Shown: positions 1-6,454, numbered from the stretch's first letter. The stretch is DNA of 7,621 nt from an uncultured Ruminococcus sp. (GCA_902797065.1 CADBRK010000099.1:1-7621), one strand, 5' to 3'. The notes: generated by a model from the letters alone, not told the origin. Program-made: numbers and translations.

Positions 1-4
1 CAAA

Positions 5-82
5 TGGGGTGGATAGTCGGATTCGAACCGACGGTCTCCAGTGCCACAAACTGGCGCTTTAACCAACTAAGCTATACCCACC
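5..82 (-). tRNA. tRNA-His (anticodon GTG)
   Basis: Read on the minus strand, this folds into a complete cloverleaf. The 7-bp acceptor stem GTGGGTA/TATCCAC has one G-T wobble. The D stem is GCTT/AAGC, the anticodon stem CCAGT/ACTGG has loop TTGTGGC, and the T arm is GTCGG-TTCGAAT-CCGAC. The anticodon GTG reads His codons. Two identity marks of bacterial tRNA-His are present: an extra G at position -1 (complement of base 82) that can pair with discriminator C73 (complement of base 8). The 3' CCA is encoded in the DNA (bases 5-7), as in many Firmicutes. Transcription comes from the consensus promoter at 134-162. Its terminator, or any further tRNAs in the same transcript, lies beyond the left edge. 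Confidence 0.97.
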
Positions 83-100
83 ATATTTCATTTGTAAGCC

Positions 101-123
101 GAATCGGTGTTCCCGACCGACTC
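101..123 (-). other. Hairpin in the 5' leader of the tRNA-His transcript
   Basis: On the minus strand an 8-bp stem (bases 116-123 with 101-108, one G-T wobble) encloses a 7-base loop, between the predicted transcription start near 127 and the mature tRNA 5' end at 82. It has no U-tract, so it is not a terminator. It is most simply a structured pre-tRNA leader that RNase P removes. No T-box or specifier structure can be recognised in so short a leader. Confidence 0.5.
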
Positions 124-133
124 AACGATAAAT

Positions 134-162
134 ATTATAGCACAACACATTCTTCTTGTCAA
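134..162 (-). promoter_or_regulatory. Sigma-A consensus promoter for tRNA-His
   Basis: On the minus strand the -35 box TTGACA (bases 157-162) and -10 box TATAAT (134-139) both match the consensus perfectly. They are separated by exactly 17 bases, and a TGC directly before the -10 gives an extended -10. The predicted start is near base 127, about 45 bases before the mature tRNA. This is the strength expected of a stable-RNA promoter. Confidence 0.93.
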
Positions 163-182
163 TATGTATTTACAAGTTTTTT

Positions 183-217
183 AAAAATTTCGACCCGAGC
201 CGAAACTCAGCCCGGGT
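183..217 (-). terminator. Rho-independent terminator of the GH31-to-kinase operon
   Basis: This lies 16 bases after the kinase stop codon. On the minus strand bases 193-217 form a 10-bp GC-rich stem with two G-T wobbles and a 5-base loop. Five bases later comes a run of five T (183-187). The U-tract is short and offset from the stem, so termination may be incomplete. Any read-through would run into the tRNA-His unit. Confidence 0.75.
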
Positions 218-232
218 ACAAAATAATACATA

Positions 233-1666
233 TCAATGCTTTTCGATCTGATCTTCATCGGCAGCCGACTCTTGTGATACGGATATAAGCGGCATAACAA
301 GCGATATTCTGGTTCCGATGTTTTCGTAGCTGAGTACCTCAAAAAATGCATTATGCTTATCGGCTATCCATTTAGCGATAGACAGCCCCAGCCCCGTACC
401 GCCGTTTTGCCTGTTGCGCGCGGGGTCGCTCCTGAAAAACCTCTCGAATATCTTATCCGCGTCTTCGGCTTTTATACCTATACCGTAATCCTGCACATCT
501 ATCGAATAGCTTTCTTCTCCGCGTTTTTGCAGTCTGAGGATAATATCGGTTCCTTCCGGAGAATACTTTATAGCATTATCGACAAGTATCCTCAGACACT
601 GTTTCAAAAGCGACGCATCAGCCTTGGATACAATATCCGCACGCAGATCAAGCCTGAATTCATGCGTACTGTCAATCATGACAAACTCGTCGTATATATC
701 GCAAAGAAGCTGATTTATATCCAGATCCTCAAACCGCAGCACCGTTCTGCCACTGTCGCCCCTTGCAAGGAACAGAAGATTCTCCACAAGGCGGTTCATG
801 TTCTCGGCTTCGCCCTTGATTGACTTTATCGACTCCTCAAGTATCTCTCTATCCTCTCTGCCCCATCTGTCGAGCATATTCGCATAGCCCTGTATTACGG
901 CGATCGGCGTCCTGAGTTCGTGAGCGGCATCCGAAACAAACCGCACCTGACTCTTGTAGGAATTCCTCGTCCGGTTGAGCAGATCGTTGATCGCATTCTC
1001 CATTCCCTCGAACTCCTGTCTGCCGGTATGCAGCTCGTTATCCGGCTCGGAGGGCGAGATATTCTTTATAGCGTCCTGCAGGGTTGAGAACTCCTCGCCG
1101 GTAAGATCGGCGAAAGACAGCGCGCGTGTCGCCTCGGTCAGAGTGTAGAGCGGCATAAGCTTGTTGTTTATACGCACCGGGGTGATTATCCACTTAAACA
1201 GAAAGATAATCATCTCGGCAACAAGTATTACCGCAAGCGATATGACAATAAAAGTCGTTAAATTCCCTGTAAAAAATCTGTGCTCCGCTCCGCTCTTGTC
1301 GTAGATAAGCAGTTCATTATGAACGAACACAAATTTCCCGAAGTTGCGCAGCGCACCGTTTACTTCCGTCTGCTTGTCGTATAGAAATGCTGCAAAAAGC
1401 ATCAGCACATACATAATATCTGCCGAAAAGATCGTTATCAGCGAAGAGATAAGCCTGTCCGCCGTAAGCTGCATTACTATTGATCTGCTGCGTGGTGCGT
1501 CCGTGTTATCCGCCCGACTTACTTTGGCGTTTGCGTTAAGCTTAGGTTCGTGTTTTTCAGTATCCGATACATCGTCGTCGGCAGCGTTCACGGTATCATT
1601 ACTGGTATTGTCAACGGCAGGATCGTCTTTCTTTGCGTGTTTCTTCTTAATCCTCCTTGATGACAT
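233..1666 (-). CDS. Membrane sensor histidine kinase (OmpR-partner class, ArlS-like)
   Basis: This is the sensor kinase of a two-component system; it autophosphorylates on His and passes phosphate to the regulator encoded just upstream. Numbering from the chosen ATG gives 477 residues. A charged Asp/Asn/Lys-rich cytoplasmic stretch occupies about 1-65, followed by TM1 (about 72-95), an extracytoplasmic loop of only about 40 residues, TM2 (about 138-160) and a divergent HAMP-like linker (about 162-235). The HisKA domain has H-box AHELRTP with phospho-acceptor His249. The ATPase domain has N-box VDNAIKYSP (Asn364), G1 DYGIGI (Asp393), F-box FERFF and G2 GGTGLGLSIAK, all intact. The ATG at 1664-1666 is preferred over a GTG at 1675 because AGAGGTG sits 6 bases before it, whereas the GTG lies inside that SD. 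It overlaps the regulator gene by 20 bases, so translation is probably coupled. The stimulus is unknown; ArlS is only a likeness in architecture. Confidence 0.93.
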   Translation of the reverse strand: MSSRRIKKKHAKKDDPAVDNTSNDTVNAADDDVSDTEKHEPKLNANAKVSRADNTDAPRSRSIVMQLTADRLISSLITIFSADIMYVLMLFAAFLYDKQTEVNGALRNFGKFVFVHNELLIYDKSGAEHRFFTGNLTTFIVISLAVILVAEMIIFLFKWIITPVRINNKLMPLYTLTEATRALSFADLTGEEFSTLQDAIKNISPSEPDNELHTGRQEFEGMENAINDLLNRTRNSYKSQVRFVSDAAHELRTPIAVIQGYANMLDRWGREDREILEESIKSIKGEAENMNRLVENLLFLARGDSGRTVLRFEDLDINQLLCDIYDEFVMIDSTHEFRLDLRADIVSKADASLLKQCLRILVDNAIKYSPEGTDIILRLQKRGEESYSIDVQDYGIGIKAEDADKIFERFFRSDPARNRQNGGTGLGLSIAKWIADKHNAFFEVLSYENIGTRISLVMPLISVSQESAADEDQIEKH

Positions 1667-2324
1667 AACCCACACCTCTGACGGTCGTAATTATCTTAGC
1701 GCCGAACTTTTCGTCTATTTTTTGTCTGAGATACCTGACGTAAACATCTACTACGTTAGTTTCACCCAGATAATCATATCCCCATACGTCCGCAAGCAGA
1801 GTATCTCTCGACATAACAATATTTTTGTTCTGCATAAGCGTTTGCAGCAGTGAAAACTCCTTTGCGGTAAGCTCCACGGGAACTCCGTTATATGTGACTT
1901 TGAATCTGTCGGAATCGAGCGTAATACCGCTGCAGTGCAGAACATGCGTCTTTGTCTCTGTGACTGCGCTCTTTCTGAGGATAACTCTTATCCTTGCAAG
2001 CAGCTCTTCGATCGCAAACGGCTTTGTGATATAATCGTCTGCGCCCATGTCAAGACCGGAAACCTTATCCATGACCGCATCTCTTGCCGTAAGCATTATC
2101 ACGGGGACATTTGAATTTCTGCGGATACGTCTGAGTATCTCGATGCCGTTTATGCCGGGAAGCATAATGTCGAGCAGTATCAGATCATGTTCTCCGCTCT
2201 CCGCAAGCTCCAGCCCCTTTCTGCCGTCAAACGCCTTTTCTACTTTGTAACCCTCGTGTTTAAGTTCAAGCTCCACAAAACGAGCTATCTTCTCTTCATC
2301 CTCTACTATCAATATCTTTTGCAT
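1647..2324 (-). CDS. OmpR/PhoB-family response regulator (ArlR-like)
   Basis: This is the DNA-binding response regulator paired with the downstream kinase. From the chosen start it has 225 residues, normal for the family. The receiver domain (about 1-118) has the acidic pair Glu8-Asp9, phospho-acceptor Asp52 in LLDIMLPG, Thr79 in MLTA and Lys101 in KPF. The winged-helix domain (about 125-225) contains ELTAKEFSLL, the recognition-helix region TNVVDVYVRYLRQKI and the terminal TVRGVGYVI wing, all characteristic of OmpR/PhoB proteins. The sequence IARFVELELKHEGY after the acidic patch resembles ArlR. An in-frame ATG at 2352-2354 would add ten residues but has no SD. The ATG at 2322-2324 is preferred because it has GGGTGA upstream, yields the canonical N-terminus MQKILIVEDE, and begins one base after the preceding stop. 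The target genes are unknown; autoregulation of this operon is plausible but not shown. Confidence 0.95.
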   Translation of the reverse strand: MQKILIVEDEEKIARFVELELKHEGYKVEKAFDGRKGLELAESGEHDLILLDIMLPGINGIEILRRIRRNSNVPVIMLTARDAVMDKVSGLDMGADDYITKPFAIEELLARIRVILRKSAVTETKTHVLHCSGITLDSDRFKVTYNGVPVELTAKEFSLLQTLMQNKNIVMSRDTLLADVWGYDYLGETNVVDVYVRYLRQKIDEKFGAKIITTVRGVGYVIKED

Positions 2325-2325
2325 A

Positions 2326-2670
2326 TCATTCACCCGTTCGGTATCTTTCTTCATACAGAGAATTGTAGTTTATCTCATACAGGCTGTTCTTAATATATTT
2401 TACGATCTCGTCCATCTTTCTTATATCCTCGGCAACGATCATCACTCCGTATGTGCCGTCCCACTGAATAATAAAATCATGCGGAGAATTTCTGATCTTA
2501 TACTGCAGTGTTCCGAGACTTTCGCTCTCCTGCCCTATCAGACGCGAAAACCCCCTCACAAGCCCCGTTAAAGGCTCATCCTCGGAGTATTCGCTGCCGC
2601 TGTGTTCTATCGCAATAAAGCCTGTACTGAAATTAATATGTGAAATTGCATATTTCTCATTAAACAGCAT
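2326..2670 (-). CDS. Conserved-looking hypothetical protein, 114 aa, third gene of operon
   Basis: I do not recognise this family. The protein is 114 residues, predicted soluble, with no signal peptide, no transmembrane segment and no cysteine. It is rich in aromatic and acidic residues. The pattern suggests a small alpha/beta fold: beta-like segments around 14-22 (FSTGFIAIE), 65-70 (DFIIQW) and 74-80 (YGVMIVA), then a helix around 84-97. The start is well supported: AAGGTG lies 6 bases before the ATG, and the upstream stop TAA is only 3 bases away. Its own stop TGA (2326-2328) is one base from the regulator's ATG, so ribosomes finishing here could reinitiate on the response regulator. A coding role is likely from this tight packing. 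Whether it assists the flavoprotein, the kinase system or neither cannot be told. Confidence 0.82.
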   Translation of the reverse strand: MLFNEKYAISHINFSTGFIAIEHSGSEYSEDEPLTGLVRGFSRLIGQESESLGTLQYKIRNSPHDFIIQWDGTYGVMIVAEDIRKMDEIVKYIKNSLYEINYNSLYEERYRTGE

Positions 2671-2673
2671 AAC

Positions 2674-3150
2674 TTACACCTTCTTTTTAAGACGGCTTTT
2701 ACCCGTCATTTCGCTTACGGTCATTCTCAGAACTTCGGTCTGAGGTACAACAGCTTCATTAAACGGGAAATCCTCGCTTCTGTAATGCTTCATCAGAATT
2801 TTAAGCACTGCAAGCTTTTCTTCTTCGGGTACAAATTCTATTGTTCCGTGCCCGATCACACTCTCATAATTCATTGTACAGTTGCCCGTATCGTGTTCAA
2901 GCACCAATGTATGTCCGCAGTCAACCTCAAACGAAGCCCTGTTGTCATTCCTGATAATATCAAGCTTGGTACCCTCTTTTGCGCTGTGAAAATAGAGGAT
3001 CACCGTACTGCCGATCACCTCAAAGCCGTAATTGAGCGGTACGATATACGGATAACCTTCCTGATTGAACGCGAGCCTGCACACGGGGCATCTGCTCAGA
3101 ATATCGATCATTTCGTTAAAGTCTTTTATTTCTCTGTCGTGTCTTCTCAT
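2674..3150 (-). CDS. NimA-like pyridoxamine 5'-phosphate oxidase-fold flavoprotein
   Basis: This is a member of the FMN-binding split-barrel group (PNPOx-related, 5-nitroimidazole reductase NimA-like); cytosolic, 158 residues, full length. Recognisable family stretches are CPVCRLAF (21-28), GYPYIVPLNYGFE (32-44), LYFHSAKEGTKLDII (52-66, the usual flavin phosphate-binding strand-turn), RASFEVDCGH (71-80) and YESVIGHGTIEF (95-106). FPFNEAVVP (128-136) lies near the C-terminus. The Cys21-x-x-Cys24 pair and Cys78/His80 are visible; whether they bind metal or are redox-active is not known to me. Family members bind FMN or F420 and reduce small molecules; some lower nitroimidazole toxicity, but most have no known substrate. 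The ATG at 3148-3150 overlaps the GH31 stop as ATGA, and I prefer it to a TTG two codons upstream (3154-3156). The nearby GGGAG has only suboptimal spacing for either start, so coupling to GH31 translation probably matters. Confidence 0.88.
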   Translation of the reverse strand: MRRHDREIKDFNEMIDILSRCPVCRLAFNQEGYPYIVPLNYGFEVIGSTVILYFHSAKEGTKLDIIRNDNRASFEVDCGHTLVLEHDTGNCTMNYESVIGHGTIEFVPEEEKLAVLKILMKHYRSEDFPFNEAVVPQTEVLRMTVSEMTGKSRLKKKV

Positions 3151-5138
3151 GAGCAAATGTCTCCCGTTCTGTCATATTTAACTGTCTTTGTTTCTTCTTC
3201 CGTGACAAGCTCATATTCTCCGCCGTTATTATTCGTGATAAACGTCATAGTTGATAGGTCTATATCATCCGTATGCATTGCTGCCTTGACTATCGGCAAT
3301 GCCTGACCGTCACGAATAAAGATCACAACATCCGTGACAGGTATTTCGATAAAGTGATGACCCTTTGTCATACTCTCGCAGTCATATTCCGTATCGGACT
3401 TAAACCTTACCATAAGCATATTTTCGGGCAGATAAACATATCTTCCCGGTGCGTTGGGTTCATATACTGGCGCGATCATAATGCTGTCTCCCAAGATCAG
3501 CTGATCCTCGACGAACTGTGCGGTCTTGTCGTCCCTGTAAACAAACGCAAGCGGCTTGAACATCATGTCGTCATTTTCTATGGCTTTGCGGTATTCGCTG
3601 TACAGATACGGTATAAGCGCATATCTGAGCCTGAGAAGATTCCTGAAAATATCTTTATTTTTGTACCTGAAATACTCCTGATCCTTTGTGCCGAGTGCGG
3701 AATGATTCCTCATAAGCGGATTGAATATTCCGAGCGCAAGCCATCTCAGCGAAAGCTCCTCGGTGGAATTATCGCCGAAGCCCGAAAGATCTGCGCCGGT
3801 GTACATGAAGCCGCACATATTGAGCGACGGCAGCATCTGCAGATTCAGCTTGATGTGAGACCACCACGACTGATTATCGCCTGTCCAGATACCCGAGTAA
3901 CGGTGCATACCGATATATGAAGCACGTGAGAAAAGAAGTATATTCTTGTCGGGTGCGATCTCTTTAAAAGCCTCCGAAGCGGATTTTGTCATATTGAAGC
4001 CGTAGAGATTATGCACCTTGTCGTGACAGACGATCTCACCGTCTGCGTTGTGGTACATTGCGCCGTAATCCTCTGCGCTGTTGGAGAGTCCGAGAACGGT
4101 ATCTTTTAAGCCAAAATAATCATAAATACCTATGTTCTTCCCTTTGTATCCCGCTATTTTATCTATTGCCTTGTCAAGCTGCTTTTCGGAATAGAATATA
4201 GCAGGCTCGTTCATATCATTCCAGAATCCGTCTATACCCATATCGGTAAGTATCTTGTATTTCATGCCGAACCAGTGCGCCGCCTCGGTATTCAGGAAAT
4301 CAGGGAAGCAGACTTTCCCCGGCCATACTGCGGCATAGAAGTCATTGCCGTCTTTATCCTTGCAGAAATAGCCGTTATCCCTGCCCTCGGTGTAAACAGT
4401 ATAACCGTCTTCAGCCTTTACGCCTGCGTCTATGATCGGAACAAGATGTATATGCTGCGACTTTGCCGATCTTACAAATTCCTCAAAGTCGGGGAATCTC
4501 TCCTCGCTTACGGTAAAGTCCTTAAAGCTGTCCATGTAATCTATATCAAGATAAACTGCGTCTATCGGCATATCGCTGCTGCGGTAGCCGTCTATGATAC
4601 TCTGAACGTCCTTCGATGTGTAGTAGCTCCAACGGCTCTGCTGAAAACCGAACGCCCAGTACGGCGTAATATAGCTTTTTCCGATAAGCCTGCGGAAGCT
4701 TGCGACTATCTCAAGAGGTGTATCGCCCTCAATTATGTAAAGGTCATAGTCGGCGGTTTTTACGGTAACGGTAAGCATGTCAATATCGCTGTAACCTATG
4801 TCGAAGGTAACTTTGTCGGGGTAATCGACAAAAAGCCCGAAAAGTGTTTCGCCGTCGATGATAATAAACGGGTGCGCGCCGTAAAGCGAACGTTTTGTCT
4901 CGGTATGCATGGGATCGTCCGAACAGTATGATTCGTATATCCATCCGCGCTTGTTTATCCCTCTGACAGCTTCACCCAAACCGTAGACTTTATCAAGCTT
5001 ACCCATTTCATAGCTTAGTACACGGTTTTCCCCCGAGATATTTATATAAGACGGCAGGCTGGTGCATTCGGAGATCTTCCCGACGACTGCATTTGTCGGG
5101 AAAGGCTTGCCGACAGTGTATTTCTTGATTTTATCCAT
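3147..5138 (-). CDS. GH31 alpha-glucosidase, probably isomaltase-type, intracellular
   Basis: This glycoside hydrolase family 31 enzyme releases glucose from the non-reducing end of alpha-glucosides by a retaining mechanism. It has 663 residues and no signal peptide, so it probably acts on imported oligosaccharides. After an N-terminal beta-sandwich (to about 150), the TIM barrel starts at TPYWAFGFQQSRW. The nucleophile is Asp308 in GFWNDMNEP, the acid/base is Asp421 in GIWTGDNQSWW, and Arg405 (FSRAS) and His479 (RNHS) line the sugar site. C-terminal beta domains follow from about 530. Length and spacing match, from memory, the gut Blautia obeum enzyme (663 residues, catalytic Asp307/Asp420). 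In that enzyme Trp169 favours alpha-1,6 over alpha-1,4 links; the equivalent here is Trp170, so isomaltose-like substrates are inferred. The N-terminal part is shorter than in many GH31 proteins, as in that subgroup. The ATG has AAGGAGTGA nine bases upstream. First gene of the operon. Confidence 0.95.
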   Translation of the reverse strand: MDKIKKYTVGKPFPTNAVVGKISECTSLPSYINISGENRVLSYEMGKLDKVYGLGEAVRGINKRGWIYESYCSDDPMHTETKRSLYGAHPFIIIDGETLFGLFVDYPDKVTFDIGYSDIDMLTVTVKTADYDLYIIEGDTPLEIVASFRRLIGKSYITPYWAFGFQQSRWSYYTSKDVQSIIDGYRSSDMPIDAVYLDIDYMDSFKDFTVSEERFPDFEEFVRSAKSQHIHLVPIIDAGVKAEDGYTVYTEGRDNGYFCKDKDGNDFYAAVWPGKVCFPDFLNTEAAHWFGMKYKILTDMGIDGFWNDMNEPAIFYSEKQLDKAIDKIAGYKGKNIGIYDYFGLKDTVLGLSNSAEDYGAMYHNADGEIVCHDKVHNLYGFNMTKSASEAFKEIAPDKNILLFSRASYIGMHRYSGIWTGDNQSWWSHIKLNLQMLPSLNMCGFMYTGADLSGFGDNSTEELSLRWLALGIFNPLMRNHSALGTKDQEYFRYKNKDIFRNLLRLRYALIPYLYSEYRKAIENDDMMFKPLAFVYRDDKTAQFVEDQLILGDSIMIAPVYEPNAPGRYVYLPENMLMVRFKSDTEYDCESMTKGHHFIEIPVTDVVIFIRDGQALPIVKAAMHTDDIDLSTMTFITNNNGGEYELVTEEETKTVKYDRTGDICS

Positions 5139-5147
5139 AAGGCTCGA

Positions 5148-5156
5148 TCACTCCTT
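5148..5156 (-). promoter_or_regulatory. Ribosome binding site of the GH31 gene
   Basis: AAGGAGTGA on the minus strand is a near-complete match to the anti-SD complement, nine bases before the ATG at 5138. It fixes the start of the operon's first gene. Confidence 0.85.
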
Positions 5157-5175
5157 CACGATTAATAACATAATA

Positions 5176-5204
5176 ATTATAAAATAAAAAGCATTATTTT
5201 GCAA
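5176..5204 (-). promoter_or_regulatory. Sigma-A promoter of the GH31-to-kinase operon
   Basis: On the minus strand the -35 box TTGCAA (bases 5199-5204) and a perfect -10 TATAAT (5176-5181) are spaced by 17 bases. The predicted start is near 5169, giving a leader of about 30 bases before the GH31 ATG. No catabolite-repressor (cre) operator or riboswitch was recognised in the leader. This is the only convincing promoter seen for the five-gene operon. Confidence 0.82.
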
Positions 5205-5230
5205 GATTACACAAAAAGTTTACAAACAGA

Positions 5231-5259
5231 TTGAAAAGAAAATCGAAATATGTTACAAT
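5231..5259 (+). promoter_or_regulatory. Sigma-A extended -10 promoter of tgt
   Basis: The -35 TTGAAA (5231-5236) and -10 TACAAT (5254-5259) are separated by exactly 17 bases, and TGT directly before the -10 makes it an extended -10. The predicted start is near 5266, so the leader is about 27 bases, enough for the SD (GAGGGAG, 5280-5286) and little else. The -35 box lies 26 bases from the divergent operon's -35 box. Confidence 0.85.
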
Positions 5260-5292
5260 TTTGGCAGTTGATTTTTACCGAGGGAGATATAT

Positions 5293-6429
5293 ATGTCTGA
5301 ATTTACTCTAATAAAAAAATCCGGAAGCGCCAGACGAGGCATATTCAAAACCGTACATGGCACTGTGCAAACGCCTGCGTTCATGAATGTTGCAACCTGC
5401 GGAGCGATCAAGGGCGCTGTTTCGGCTCTCGATCTCAAAGAGATAAAGTGCCAGGTTCAGCTGTGCAATACTTATCATCTGCATCTGCGCCCCGGCGACG
5501 AGAATGTCAAAAAGCTCGGCGGCTTGCATAAGTTCACACGCTGGAACGGTCCGATACTTACCGACAGCGGCGGTTTCCAGGTATTTTCGCTCGCAAAGCT
5601 GCGCAACATCAAAGAAGAAGGAGTAACCTTTTCTTCTCACATAGACGGTCACAAGATATTCATGGGACCCGAGGAAAGTATGCGTATACAATCAAATCTC
5701 GGTTCGACGATCGCAATGGCTTTCGACGAGTGTATCGAGAACCCCGCAGAGTACAATTACACAAAAAACAGCTGCGCCAGAACATACCGCTGGCTTGTGA
5801 GATGCAAAAACGAACTGAACAAGCTGTGCAGTCTTGACGATACCATCAACAAAGAGCAGCTTCTGTTCGGGATAAACCAGGGCAGCACCTACAAAGATCT
5901 GAGGATCGAACACATGAAGCAGATCGCCGGGCTGGATCTTCCCGGTTATGCGATAGGCGGTCTTGCAGTGGGCGAAGAAACAGAACAAATGTACGAAACA
6001 ATAGAGAACGTCGAGCCGTTTATGCCCGCTGACCGCCCGAGATACCTGATGGGCGTTGGTACACCGGCAAACATTCTGGAATCTGTCAGACGAGGTATAG
6101 ACCTGTTTGACTGCGTAATGCCGTCACGTAATGCGCGTCATGCCCATGTATTCACGTTTGACGGCTGCCGCAATATGCTCAATGCAAAATATGCGCTTGA
6201 CGAAACACCGATAGACCCTCGCTGCGACTGCCCTGTATGCAGGAACTTCACAAGGGCATACATACGCCACCTCTTTAAAAGCGGAGAAATGCTTGCTATG
6301 CGCCTTGCCGTACTGCACAATCTCTATTTTTACAATAATCTTATGGAGAAGATAAGGGAAGCTCTCGATAACGACAGGTTTGATGAATTTTATCGGGAGA
6401 ATATAAAGGGATTATCAAAAAGAATATGA
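5293..6429 (+). CDS. tgt: tRNA-guanine transglycosylase (queuosine biosynthesis)
   Basis: Tgt exchanges guanine 34 of tRNAs with GUN anticodons (Tyr, His, Asn, Asp) for preQ1 or a related base, the committed step of queuosine formation. It has 378 residues, full length. Visible are the catalytic DSGGFQVF (Asp91), FDECIEN (144-150), the base-pocket loop GGLAVGE (222-228) and the nucleophile in FDCVMPSR (Asp273). The zinc ligands are Cys311, Cys313, Cys316 and His342. Val226 in the pocket loop is the bacterial preQ1-type residue (eukaryotic queuine enzymes have Gly), so preQ1 use is inferred, although some gut clostridia salvage queuine. MNVATCGAIKGAVS near the N-terminus is the clostridial variant of the usual MPVGT segment. 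The ATG has GAGGGAG six bases upstream. yajC lies 102 bases downstream on the same strand, a widely conserved pairing. Its substrate tRNA-His is also encoded in this window. Confidence 0.97.
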   Translation: MSEFTLIKKSGSARRGIFKTVHGTVQTPAFMNVATCGAIKGAVSALDLKEIKCQVQLCNTYHLHLRPGDENVKKLGGLHKFTRWNGPILTDSGGFQVFSLAKLRNIKEEGVTFSSHIDGHKIFMGPEESMRIQSNLGSTIAMAFDECIENPAEYNYTKNSCARTYRWLVRCKNELNKLCSLDDTINKEQLLFGINQGSTYKDLRIEHMKQIAGLDLPGYAIGGLAVGEETEQMYETIENVEPFMPADRPRYLMGVGTPANILESVRRGIDLFDCVMPSRNARHAHVFTFDGCRNMLNAKYALDETPIDPRCDCPVCRNFTRAYIRHLFKSGEMLAMRLAVLHNLYFYNNLMEKIREALDNDRFDEFYRENIKGLSKRI

Positions 6430-6454
6430 TACCAAAAAAACCTCGGTTTCTATT

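Noticed and set aside
101..127. T-box or attenuator in front of tRNA-His
   Set aside because: There is only one hairpin with no U-tract, no T-box sequence and no downstream synthetase or amino-acid gene. It is simply part of the pre-tRNA leader.
353..823. Plus-strand open frame of 156 codons opposite the histidine kinase
   Set aside because: It is antisense to the conserved HisKA and ATPase domains, with no ribosome binding site and no recognisable protein.
1664..1675. GTG at 1673-1675 as kinase start
   Set aside because: It overlaps the SD that serves the ATG nine bases downstream and has no SD of its own.
2322..2354. Upstream ATG (2352-2354) as start of the response regulator
   Set aside because: It has no SD, would overlap the preceding gene and adds residues not seen at the N-terminus of this family. 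The ATG at 2322-2324 fits better.
3273..4931. Long open frames on the plus strand opposite the GH31 gene (for example 3273-3920 and 4275-4931)
   Set aside because: They are antisense to a well-recognised enzyme gene, have no SD or promoter, and their translations lack family motifs. They arise from the codon bias of the real gene.
5260..5292. preQ1 riboswitch in front of tgt
   Set aside because: The predicted start near 5266 leaves about 27 bases including the SD, with no pseudoknot-type stem. That is too short for the known classes.
6436..6451. Possible terminator after tgt (AAAAC-CTCG-GTTTC)
   Set aside because: The stem has only 4-5 weak pairs and is not followed by a T-run, so it is unlikely to stop transcription.
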